This document shows, in pieces, positions 45,588-53,379 of a stretch of 64,000 nucleotides of DNA (position 1 is the stretch's first letter; each line of letters starts with the position of its first letter). A program made the position numbers and the translations under genes. The notes under the pieces are model-generated. The model saw nothing but the letters and a program-made list of their open reading frames with translations, did no database searches and was not told where the DNA came from. The stretch comes from Celeribacter litoreus (GTDB lineage: Bacteria; Pseudomonadota; Alphaproteobacteria; Rhodobacterales; Rhodobacteraceae). The stretch is from contig NZ_JAIUFY010000014.1 of assembly GCF_020165855.1 (NCBI RefSeq), positions 519,636 through 583,635 of the forward strand, in the 5' to 3' direction.

Positions 45588-46874
45588 TTATGAGGCCAGA
45601 CCCAGCATGCGGGGGAGGGCCAGAGAGATTTGGGGGAAGTATGTCAGCACGAAGAGCAGCAGCACTTCGGCGACGAAGAAGGGAAAGGTCGCGCGCATCA
45701 GGCGCCAGTAGTCCATCTTGACCGTCGTAGAGAGCATCAACAGCACCGCGCCCAACGGAGGGGACAGAAGGCCGGTGGTGATGTTGAAGCAGATAACTAT
45801 GCCAAGATGGACCGGGTCGATGCCCAGTGCCAAAGCCACCGGAACAAAGATCGGAGCAAAGAGAGCCACAGCCGCTTTCACATCCATCGCCATGCCCGCC
45901 ACGAGGAAGATGGCGTTGATCAGCATGAGATACTGAAGCGGGCCGAGGCCCCAGCCTTCGACGGTCGCCTTGATCGCCTGCGGCCACTGAAGCAGCGCGG
46001 CGAGGTAGCTAAAGGTCGAGATGGCACAAAGAAGGATGAACAAACCGCCGAGCATGACCCCCGTGCGCTGGAGGCTCGCACCGACGTCCTTGAGCGACAG
46101 CTTGCCGTAGGCGAAGCCGATGATCAGCGCGGCGACGACGGCGACGGCGGCGGCCTCTGCGGGAGTCATAAAGCCGAACAGCGTGCCGCCGAGGATGATG
46201 AAGGGCAGCAGCATCGCAGGCAGCGCCCGCAGGAGCGACGGGAAGAACGGCGGGACATCCATGTCCTTTCCGCCCGGGTGATTGTCCCGATGGGCGAAGT
46301 AGGCGTTCATCGCCATGAGCACCGCCGCGAGGAGCAGACCCGGCAAAATACCTGCCGCAAAGAGCGCCGTGACGTTGGTTTCCATCAAAGCACCATAGAA
46401 AATCAGGATCGACGACGGCGGGATGATCGGCCCGATAATGGACGACGCCCCCGTGATCGCTGCCGCGTAGTCGAGCGTATAGCCACGGCGCTGCATCTCT
46501 GGGACGAGCGAGTTCCCGAGCGCCGCCGCATCGGAGACGGCAGAACCGGACACACCCGCAAAGAACACGGACGTCGCGATGTTCACATGCCCCAACCCGC
46601 CCTTGAGGCGTCCGAGGAACGACATACAGAAATCAATCAGCGCCGTCGCGAGGCCCCCGCGGTTCATCAGATCGCCCGCAAAGATAAAGAGCGGCATCGC
46701 GAGAAAGGCGAAGGAGTCGAGCTGGCTAAACAAACGCTGCGGAAGGACCGCCATGTAGTTTGCCTTGTCCGCTGCGATAAAGGTCAGGATCGCCGACGCG
46801 CCGATCACGTAGGCAATGGCCGATCCCGCAAGGAGCGTGAGAAGGGTAAAGGCGATGATAATAGGTGCCTGCAT
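45588..46874 (-). CDS. TRAP transporter large permease (DctM)
   Basis: 428-residue integral membrane protein with about twelve hydrophobic segments. DctM signatures seen: LAMPLFIFAGDLMNRGGLATALIDF, SVFFAGVSGSAVSDAAALG and GITGASSIIGPIIPPSSILIFYGA-like text. It is the first gene of the operon here (order M-P-Q-deacylase), while P-Q-M is the common order. Divergent from a LysR gene. Confidence 0.92.
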   Translation of the reverse strand: MQAPIIIAFTLLTLLAGSAIAYVIGASAILTFIAADKANYMAVLPQRLFSQLDSFAFLAMPLFIFAGDLMNRGGLATALIDFCMSFLGRLKGGLGHVNIATSVFFAGVSGSAVSDAAALGNSLVPEMQRRGYTLDYAAAITGASSIIGPIIPPSSILIFYGALMETNVTALFAAGILPGLLLAAVLMAMNAYFAHRDNHPGGKDMDVPPFFPSLLRALPAMLLPFIILGGTLFGFMTPAEAAAVAVVAALIIGFAYGKLSLKDVGASLQRTGVMLGGLFILLCAISTFSYLAALLQWPQAIKATVEGWGLGPLQYLMLINAIFLVAGMAMDVKAAVALFAPIFVPVALALGIDPVHLGIVICFNITTGLLSPPLGAVLLMLSTTVKMDYWRLMRATFPFFVAEVLLLFVLTYFPQISLALPRMLGLAS

Positions 46875-46959
46875 TTAAGGCTTACGTCCCTGTGTCTGTC
46901 GTTTTGGGAAACGTGCCGTGCATTGCTGCTTGCAGAAATAGAAAATTTTTTCTTTTTAG

Positions 46960-46974
46960 ATAGCATATTTCTAT
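46960..46974. promoter_or_regulatory. Putative LysR operator between TRAP operon and its regulator
   Basis: Seen: inverted repeat ATAG-N7-CTAT, which fits the LysR consensus T-N11-A (T46961, A46973), in the 122-base divergent gap between dctM and the LysR gene. The surrounding bases are A/T-rich, as expected for overlapping promoters. Confidence 0.5.
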
Positions 46975-46996
46975 ATACTCACGGGACACCTAACAC

Positions 46997-47941
46997 ATGC
47001 GACCGCTAACACTCCAACGTTTACAGGTGTTCTGTGCCGTTTATGAGCACGAGTCGATCACCACAGCCGCGCGGAGCATGAAGCTCTCCCAACCGACGGT
47101 GAGCCGCCATTTGCGCGATTTTGAAGCAGCTTTGGGGCTCACGCTGTTCGTTCTCGACCGTGGACGGGTCATTCCGACGGCGGAGGCCGATTCAATTTAT
47201 AACGAAAGCCGCTTTCTCTATGACGGTCTGAACCGGCTGGAAAACCGGATCGAAGCCGTCCGTAAAGGCACCGGCACGCGCCTCTCCGTGATGACCGTCG
47301 GCCTCCTCGCGCAGCATTTTGTGAGCGGCGCGATCTCGCGGATCAAGAGCGACATGCCCAATCTCCACATCTCCGTTGATGTCGGCACACTCGGCCAACA
47401 GCTTCAGGCGATGAAGAACGGCCAGGCCGAGATCGGTATCGTCGCCGGACGCATCCACGCGGAGGACGTCCAATTGAGCCACCTCGGACGCGGGCGCCTC
47501 GTGGTGCTGGTCCCCGAAGAAATGGAGATCGCCACGAAGGATCAGGTCTCGCTCGACGACTTGCGGAACGTGCCGCTCTTGGCCACGACGACACGGGGAC
47601 CGATCGGGCGTGTGCTGTCGGACGAAATGGTGGAACGGGGGATGACGGTCGATCCGTCCATCGCCGTGAACTCTCTGATCCTCATCCCGCTCTTGGCCCG
47701 CCAGATGCGCATGGCCGCCATCGTGGACGAGTTCACCGCCTATTTCAGCACCCCGCCCGGATTTGTGGTCAAACCGCTCGCGCCCAAGGTGAACTTCGAT
47801 ATCTACGCCATCACCGCCGGTCCGGTGGGCAACAAACTCGCCGCACAAAACTTCGTCGCCTACATGCGCGAGTATCTCGCAAACTGGGCGAGAGGGGACC
47901 GCCCCGCTTTGCGGGAAATCCCGACAGTTTCTAACACTTGA
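46997..47941 (+). CDS. LysR family regulator of the TRAP/D-aminoacylase operon
   Basis: 314 residues. N-terminal winged helix (LQRLQVFCAVYEHESITTAARSMKLSQPTVSRHLRDFEAALGLTLFVLDRGRVIPT) and a substrate-binding effector domain. Divergent from the TRAP operon with a T-N11-A palindrome in the gap, so it very likely controls uptake and deacylation of the operon's substrate. Confidence 0.87.
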   Translation: MRPLTLQRLQVFCAVYEHESITTAARSMKLSQPTVSRHLRDFEAALGLTLFVLDRGRVIPTAEADSIYNESRFLYDGLNRLENRIEAVRKGTGTRLSVMTVGLLAQHFVSGAISRIKSDMPNLHISVDVGTLGQQLQAMKNGQAEIGIVAGRIHAEDVQLSHLGRGRLVVLVPEEMEIATKDQVSLDDLRNVPLLATTTRGPIGRVLSDEMVERGMTVDPSIAVNSLILIPLLARQMRMAAIVDEFTAYFSTPPGFVVKPLAPKVNFDIYAITAGPVGNKLAAQNFVAYMREYLANWARGDRPALREIPTVSNT

Positions 47942-48034
47942 GGCCGTAGCGCTGATTGTTCAGTACGCATGGTCTGAAGACCGAGCGAAATCTGTTCTAT
48001 CTCTATGCTCTGAGCGTCATTGTTTGTGGGGCAA
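47942..48034. other. Spacer between LysR gene and tRNA remnant
   Basis: 93 bases without gene signals; if the tRNA remnant is an integration scar, this side is the original chromosomal sequence downstream of the tRNA gene. Confidence 0.3.
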
Positions 48035-48097
48035 TGGCGGAGAGACAGGGATTCGAGCCCTGGGTCCCCGTAAAGGGACAACGGTTTTCGAGACCGT
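48035..48097 (-). tRNA. Partial tRNA-Ser(CGA), 3' part only; probable attachment-site remnant
   Basis: On the minus strand one reads an anticodon stem-loop ACGGT-CTCGAAA-ACCGT (anticodon CGA), a variable arm TCCC..GGGA typical of class II tRNAs, the T-arm CAGGG-TTCGAAT-CCCTG, and the 3' acceptor strand TCTCTCCG followed by CCA. The 5' acceptor strand and D-arm are missing: the bases beyond 48097 do not fit a tRNA. This is the form left when an element integrates into a tRNA gene and duplicates its 3' end. Confidence 0.8.
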
Positions 48098-48317
48098 TTT
48101 TGGGGTCAGGTTAAGATTTATAGACCCAATGAAATAAGGGGTTTCACTGCTGATTTATGGGCGAAATCGGCATTATCGGCAGGCGAGGGTGTCATAGAAA
48201 AGTGTCATAGGTCTGGCTCCCTGCCGTCTCCTGGCGAGAACATAGATTGCCTGAATGAAAACTAAACCGAATATGACTTCGGAATGCTTTAATGCGGCCG
48301 GAGAAACTGGAAACCCC
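48098..48317. other. Non-coding flank of the tRNA remnant with direct repeats
   Basis: 220 A/T-richer bases with no clear gene. Contains two copies of GTGTCATAG at 48189-48197 and 48202-48210 (13-base period), which could be an accessory recombinase-binding site. No integrase gene is seen. Confidence 0.35.
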
Positions 48318-49286
48318 TTATGTGTTTCGCCGAACCTGACCCGGCGTCGTCCCGAAAACGCGCTTGAAGGCTCGGTTGAATGCGGGTTCTGATTGATAGC
48401 CCAGATCAGCCGCGATTGTGGCAATCGGGAAACGTGTTTCACGAAGCTTCTGGCGTGCGAGATTCATGCGCCATTCTGCGAGGTATTGCATGACGGGCGT
48501 GCCGACGAGCGTGGTGAACCGCGCGGAAAACGCCGAGCGCGATTGACCTGCCACTTGCGCCAACACGTCCACCGACCAATCCGCGGCAGGATCGCGGTGA
48601 ATTGCAACTATGGCCCGCCCGATCTTGGGGTCGCGTGCGGCCTTGAGCCAGCCACGGTTTGCATCTGGTGAACTGCGCAACCAGCGCCGGATGGCTTCGA
48701 TCACGACAACATCCGCGAGCCGCGTGATGACGGTTTCGCCGCCGGGGCGCAACTCTCGCGCTTCGCTGGCGATGAACCTGAGTGTGCCCTGGAGCCAACT
48801 CCCGGCCTCTTCGTCCCACGGGTCGATTTTCAAGACGTCCGGCAGAAGCGCCATCAACATCGGGCTATAGGCGTGGTCGAGCCGCACGAGACCATACATG
48901 ATGCTGCTCTCAGTCCCGCCTCCTCCGAACTCCAAGGTCTCGTAGAGTTCGGTCACCTTGCGGATCGGGAGGTCTTCGAGTTGCCGAAGTTCCGCCTCCG
49001 GCCCGCTGAACAGGGTCACGGGCGCGCCGTGGGTCATGAGGATCAAATCCCCTTTTTCAATCTCGAAGGGCGCATCCTCTCCGATTTTGAGCGAGGCCCG
49101 CCCGTCCATCACCACGATAAAGTTCATCACATCGGGAAAGCCGGGGATCGCAATGCCCCATGGGGCGGTCATGCGCGACTGGCAGTAGAAGGTGCCGGTC
49201 AGTTTGAGTAGGTGCAAAATCTCACCCAGCGGATCGCCGATGGGCTGCGCGAGTTTGGACGGGTCGGGAACATGTGGCTCTGTCAT
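48318..49286 (-). CDS. AraC family regulator with cupin-type sensor domain
   Basis: About 322 residues from ATG 49286 (49307 also possible). The N-terminal ~190 residues are a cupin of the AraC-binding type (MTAPWGIAIPGFPDVMNFIVVMDGRASLKIGEDAPFEIEKGDLILMTHGAPVTLF). The C-terminal AraC double helix-turn-helix ends with FPIATIAADLGYQSEPAFNRAFKRVFGTTPGQVRR. Divergent from an NmrA-type SDR gene, the probable target. Confidence 0.88.
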   Translation of the reverse strand: MTEPHVPDPSKLAQPIGDPLGEILHLLKLTGTFYCQSRMTAPWGIAIPGFPDVMNFIVVMDGRASLKIGEDAPFEIEKGDLILMTHGAPVTLFSGPEAELRQLEDLPIRKVTELYETLEFGGGGTESSIMYGLVRLDHAYSPMLMALLPDVLKIDPWDEEAGSWLQGTLRFIASEARELRPGGETVITRLADVVVIEAIRRWLRSSPDANRGWLKAARDPKIGRAIVAIHRDPAADWSVDVLAQVAGQSRSAFSARFTTLVGTPVMQYLAEWRMNLARQKLRETRFPIATIAADLGYQSEPAFNRAFKRVFGTTPGQVRRNT

Positions 49287-49440
49287 GAAAAGCAGAGTGA
49301 CGGTCATTTCACCATACGTCCAGACACTTTGGACGATCAGCTAAGATATCAGGACGCTGTAGAATGGTTCATCCAGTTCTTTCGGGTGATCTTGGGTCAT
49401 CAACAACGACAGAACACATCTGAACCCAAGGACACTGATC

Positions 49441-50268
49441 ATGCAAACCAAACCCATTCTCGTTCTCGGAGCGACCGGCAAGACCGGCGCCCGTATCGCA
49501 CACCGCCTTGAGGCCCGCGGACTGCCTGTGCGCCGCGGCTCGCGTCGGGCCGCCCAGCCGTTTGACTGGAATGCCCACGAAACGTGGGGCCCCGCCCTCG
49601 AAGGCGTTGGGGCCGTCTATATCTCCTACTACCCCGACATCGCCGTTCCGGGTGCTGTGGAAACTGTCACGGCCTTCGTGGAGAAGGCCCGTGAAGCCGG
49701 TGTTGGCAAACTCGTGCTTCTGACCGGTCGCGGGGAATACCACGCCCAGCAGGCGGAGGAGGTCGTTCGCCAGTGCGGATTGCCCTTTACCATCGTGCGC
49801 GCCGCGTGGTTCGCGCAGAACTTCTCCGAAGGTGCACTTCATGCGCCTGTCATGGCGGGTGTCTTGCCGATGCCCGGTGGGGATGTCCAAGAGCCCATCG
49901 TCGATGTCGACGATATTGCGGATGTGGCTGTGGCTGCGCTGAGCGAAGACGGTCATGACGGCGAACTCTACGAAGTGACCGGCCCGCGCCTGATGCGCTT
50001 TGCCGAGATGGCAGACATCCTGTCGCGTGAGAGCGGGCGGCAGATCGCCTACGTTCCGATCTCGTTCGACGACTTTCATGCCGCTATTCTTCAGAGCCAA
50101 GGCAAAATGATCGCCGATGTCCTGACCGGTATTGCCCGCGAGACACTCGACGGGCGCAATGCCTCGCTTGCCGATGGCGTTCAGCGCGCACTCGGGCGCG
50201 AGCCCCGTGATTTCACCACCTTCGCACAGTCCGCGGCCCGTGCCGGCGCATGGGCAGATGCTGCCTGA
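49441..50268 (+). CDS. NmrA-family NAD(P)-binding protein
   Basis: 275 residues. Begins with PILVLGATGKTGARIAHRLEARG (dinucleotide motif GATGKTG), followed by an atypical SDR fold without YxxxK, like NmrA/QorA-partner redox sensors or azoreductase-like proteins. LPFTIVRAAWFAQNFSEGAL is the typical NmrA mid-region. Followed after 25 bases by a DUF4345 protein and divergent from an AraC regulator. Confidence 0.85.
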   Translation: MQTKPILVLGATGKTGARIAHRLEARGLPVRRGSRRAAQPFDWNAHETWGPALEGVGAVYISYYPDIAVPGAVETVTAFVEKAREAGVGKLVLLTGRGEYHAQQAEEVVRQCGLPFTIVRAAWFAQNFSEGALHAPVMAGVLPMPGGDVQEPIVDVDDIADVAVAALSEDGHDGELYEVTGPRLMRFAEMADILSRESGRQIAYVPISFDDFHAAILQSQGKMIADVLTGIARETLDGRNASLADGVQRALGREPRDFTTFAQSAARAGAWADAA

Positions 50269-50293
50269 CCCCATCTCCAGAAAGGAGTCCCAT

Positions 50294-50719
50294 ATGTCAC
50301 TCTTTCCAAAACTCACCCTCGGTGCCGCTGGCCTGACCGCCCTCGGGATCGGTCTCGCTATCACCTTCGTGCCGCATGGTTTTTACACAAGCTACGGTCT
50401 CGACATCGGCGCGAACCCGGTTCGCCTCAGTGAACTCCGCGCCCCCGGCGCCAATCTTGCAGCCCTCGGCGCCGTGATCTTCTCAGGGGCCTTCCGGCCG
50501 AACCTCGTGCGTCTCTCCGCTGCCTTGGGCGCTCTCGTATTCTTCGCCTTTGCTTTCGGACGTGGGGTGTCCTTTGCGCTCGACGGCTGGCCGGGAGACA
50601 GTATCGCAACCGCCCTCGTCATCGAGGTCGTGCTTGGCGCGCTTTGCTTTACTGTGTGGCGTCGCTCAGGGCGGCGCATGCCATCGCACGATCGGTTTGG
50701 GTTTCTTCTCAACCGATAG
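50294..50719 (+). CDS. DUF4345-like membrane protein
   Basis: 141 residues with four hydrophobic segments (near 8-26, 50-68, 72-92, 105-122). The pattern MSLFPKLTLGAAGLTALGIGL, then NPVRLSELRAPGANLAALG and FAFGRGVSFALDGWPG, matches what I recall of DUF4345. Function unknown. AAAGGAG precedes ATG 50294; cotranscribed with the NmrA-type gene. Confidence 0.72.
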   Translation: MSLFPKLTLGAAGLTALGIGLAITFVPHGFYTSYGLDIGANPVRLSELRAPGANLAALGAVIFSGAFRPNLVRLSAALGALVFFAFAFGRGVSFALDGWPGDSIATALVIEVVLGALCFTVWRRSGRRMPSHDRFGFLLNR

Positions 50720-51104
50720 CCCACGGCTGTTGGTATGCCACCATGGGCTGAGCGTAGGCGTTTGTTATTGATAAATTTTATCCATCTACGAATGCCTGCC
50801 TTCGTCTTTGATCCTCTCTCGTTATTTTAGGAAATGTCTTAAAAGCGTGTTGGTCGCTTTTCTGATGATCATGACAAGAGCCAGTTCTTTCGGGAATGAG
50901 GCATGAGGAGACTCAACCAGCAGAGAGCGTTTTGGGCCCAAACCTGCCATTCGAACAGATTGCAGAGAAGGTCCGCTTTGATTCCTGACATACCCTTCGA
51001 CGCGTGATCGTGTGACCGCAGCAGAAAAGTCTCGTTCAGGAAGCTGGACTGTCAGCACTGGCAGCGATTGGGATAAGCCGCCAGTGCCTCTTTAGGAGCG
51101 GATA
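50720..51104. other. Intergenic region, no gene recognised
   Basis: 385 bases between convergent genes. A 78-codon minus-strand frame (50822-51058) is open but shows no family signature or good ribosome site. I see no clear terminator or promoter. Confidence 0.35.
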
Positions 51105-52535
51105 TTAGAGTTCCGCGACGTATTTCACGCGCATGTAAGCTTCGAGACCCTCGGTGCCGCTTTCGGAGCCGTCGCCAGATTCATTTACGCCGCCAAAGGG
51201 AGTCTCCGGTGTCGAGATCCCCATGAAGTTGACGCCGACCATGCCCGCTTCGAGTTCTTCCTCGGTTCTGCGAGCGAGCGTGAGGTCTTTGGTAAAGACG
51301 AAAGAGGCGAGGCCATATGGCAGCGCGTTGGCGCGTTCCATCAAAGTGTCGAAATCGGAGAACGAGGTGCAGGGTGCGATCGGTCCGAAGGGTTCTTCGC
51401 TCATGATGCGGGCCTCATCCGGCACATCCCGAAGGACGGTCGGAGCGAAGAAATACCCTTTGTTGGCCACGCGCTCGCCACCGGTCATCAGGGTGGCGCC
51501 CTTTGCGACGGCATCGGACACGAGCGCCTCCATGACGTCGAGGCGACGTTCCGCGATCATCGGTCCCATTTGGACGCCGTCTTCGAGGCCATGGCCAAAT
51601 TTGACCTTCTTCGCGCGCTCGGCGAACCCCGCGACGGCCTTTTCGTAAATTGACTCGTGGAAGTAGAAGCGTGTCGGCGACGTGCAAACCTGACCGGCGT
51701 TTCGGAACTTGAAGGCGACGAGCATATCGAGCGTCTTTTCGAGATCGGCATCCTCATGCACGATCACAGGGGCATGGCCTCCCAACTCCATGTGACAGCG
51801 TTTGAGCGTATCGGCAGCTTGTTTCTGAAGGAGTTTGCCAACGGCGGTCGAGCCGGTGAGTGTCACGGCCTTGGGAATCTCGGATGCGATCAGGTGGGCG
51901 GACACGTCAGCAGGGTTCCCGAAGACGATATTTAGCACACCATCCGGCAGGCCGGCTTCTTGGAGGCAGCGTCCGAAGGCGACGGCGGTGCCGGGCGTTT
52001 CTTCTGCAGGTTTGATGATGATCGAGCATCCCGCTGCAAGTGCGCCGCCGATTTTGCGAATGACGTTCGAGGCAGGGAAGTTCCACGCGGTGAAGGCGGC
52101 AACAGGTCCGATTGGCTCTTTGGTCACGATCTGGCGCACGCCCGGGGTCCGGGACGGGATGATACGCCCGTAAGCACGCTTGCCTTCTTCTGCATAGAAG
52201 CGGAGCGCTTCTGCGGAGAAGGCGACCTCGCCAGTGGCCTCGGTAAGCGGTTTACCGTTTTCGAGGGTAAGCAGCTTCGAGATCTCGTCTTTTCGGGCGT
52301 CGATCAGGTCGGCGGCCTTCGCGAGGATGTTGTAGCGTTCAATCGCAGTCTTTTTCTTCCAAACCTTAAAGCCCTTCGCGGCAGCGTTGAGGGCTTCATC
52401 AAGATCGGCGGCAGTCGCATGGGGAACTTGCGCGAGCACCTCTTCGGTTGCCGGATCGAGGAGCGATTCGGTTTTACCCTCGCTTCCTTGACGCCATTTC
52501 CCGTCGATCAAGAGTTCGATCTTTTCACTATACAT
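51105..52535 (-). CDS. NAD(P)-dependent succinate-semialdehyde-type dehydrogenase
   Basis: 476-residue aldehyde dehydrogenase. FTAWNFPASNVIRKIGGALAAGCSIIIKPAEETP, general-base Glu in MELGGHAP and nucleophile Cys in NAGQVCTSPTRF are intact; the closest recognised branch is GabD-like (also 2-oxoglutarate semialdehyde dehydrogenases). ATG 52535 follows AGGAGA. Divergent from the GntR regulator across ~157 bases, so probably part of the catabolic cluster and the enzyme for its final semialdehyde. Confidence 0.88.
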   Translation of the reverse strand: MYSEKIELLIDGKWRQGSEGKTESLLDPATEEVLAQVPHATAADLDEALNAAAKGFKVWKKKTAIERYNILAKAADLIDARKDEISKLLTLENGKPLTEATGEVAFSAEALRFYAEEGKRAYGRIIPSRTPGVRQIVTKEPIGPVAAFTAWNFPASNVIRKIGGALAAGCSIIIKPAEETPGTAVAFGRCLQEAGLPDGVLNIVFGNPADVSAHLIASEIPKAVTLTGSTAVGKLLQKQAADTLKRCHMELGGHAPVIVHEDADLEKTLDMLVAFKFRNAGQVCTSPTRFYFHESIYEKAVAGFAERAKKVKFGHGLEDGVQMGPMIAERRLDVMEALVSDAVAKGATLMTGGERVANKGYFFAPTVLRDVPDEARIMSEEPFGPIAPCTSFSDFDTLMERANALPYGLASFVFTKDLTLARRTEEELEAGMVGVNFMGISTPETPFGGVNESGDGSESGTEGLEAYMRVKYVAEL

Positions 52536-52663
52536 TCCGGTCTCCTGCTGAGTGCTGTGCATTGTGTGCATTGGCCATTTGTGACCTATGGTGGGTTTGG
52601 TTGCTGTCGTGACCGCCTTTCGATTTGGCGGAAAGCGGCAGAAATCCATTCAAGACTATTGCA

Positions 52664-52673
52664 TTGTATACAG
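52664..52673. promoter_or_regulatory. Putative GntR/FCD operator
   Basis: Seen: TTGTATACAG, with a perfect TGTATACA palindrome at 52665-52672, in the divergent region between the aldehyde dehydrogenase and GntR genes, 20 bases before the GntR ATG. FCD-type GntR proteins often bind short TTGTATACAA-like palindromes, so self-control and control of both directions are likely. Confidence 0.5.
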
Positions 52674-52692
52674 AGCACAGTATGGTGTCCAC

Positions 52693-53379
52693 ATGAACAA
52701 CAGAAAAACACATAACCTCTCTGCTGGGATCTCCGACAATCTGGCGGCTGCGCTGGAAGAGGAGATTGTGACGCTCGGCCTCGCCCCCGAGGCACGACTG
52801 ACAGAAGAAGACATCGCGGAGAAATATGGTGTGAGCCGCTCCCCAGTTCGGGACGCGCTCCGCACATTGGAGCGTGAAGGTCTCGTCGTGCGCCAGGCAC
52901 GCAAAGGGATTTGGGTCGCTCCAATGTCGCTGCGCGATTTTGATGAGGTCTATACATGCCGGATCGCGCTTGAGGCGCTTGCGTCCGAGGCCGCTGCGCG
53001 GTCTCAAGTCACCGGCTTGAAAGAGGAACTTGCGGAGGCGCTCGAAGAAATGCGCGCAGCAAGCGAGACGGGCGATGCGCACGCATTCTTCACAGCTGAC
53101 GTGCGCGGCTCCGAACTCATTTATGAACTTGCAGACAATCAAACCCTGCGTCGTCTGTTGCAGGGGCTTGAGAAGCAAGCCCTGCGATATCGCTTCTTCC
53201 TTTACAAAGTTGCACCGGATCTCGTGCGTCTTTCTTTTGATGAATCCGCAGAAATCATCTCAGCGATTTGTGAAAACCGTCCGACCGATGCGAAAGAAAT
53301 GTCTTCTGCGTTGATCGAGAAAATCTGGCAGGCCGCGCGCGAAATTGTCGAAGACGAGTTCGGGAAAGGCACCGCATGA
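52693..53379 (+). CDS. GntR family regulator, FCD (FadR C-terminal) type
   Basis: 228 residues from ATG 52693 (a longer frame to 52588 is not supported). Winged helix (RLTEEDIAEKYGVSRSPVRDALRTLEREGLVVRQARKGIWVAPMS) followed by an FCD ligand domain with helical metal-site features (DFDEVYTCRIALEALASEAAA). It overlaps the racemase-family gene by four bases, so it is the first gene of the catabolic operon and likely its repressor. Confidence 0.88.
   Translation: MNNRKTHNLSAGISDNLAAALEEEIVTLGLAPEARLTEEDIAEKYGVSRSPVRDALRTLEREGLVVRQARKGIWVAPMSLRDFDEVYTCRIALEALASEAAARSQVTGLKEELAEALEEMRAASETGDAHAFFTADVRGSELIYELADNQTLRRLLQGLEKQALRYRFFLYKVAPDLVRLSFDESAEIISAICENRPTDAKEMSSALIEKIWQAAREIVEDEFGKGTA

Noticed and set aside
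50822..51058. 78-codon minus-strand ORF in the 385-base gap
   Set aside because: No ribosome site, no family pattern and no operon partner; left as intergenic.
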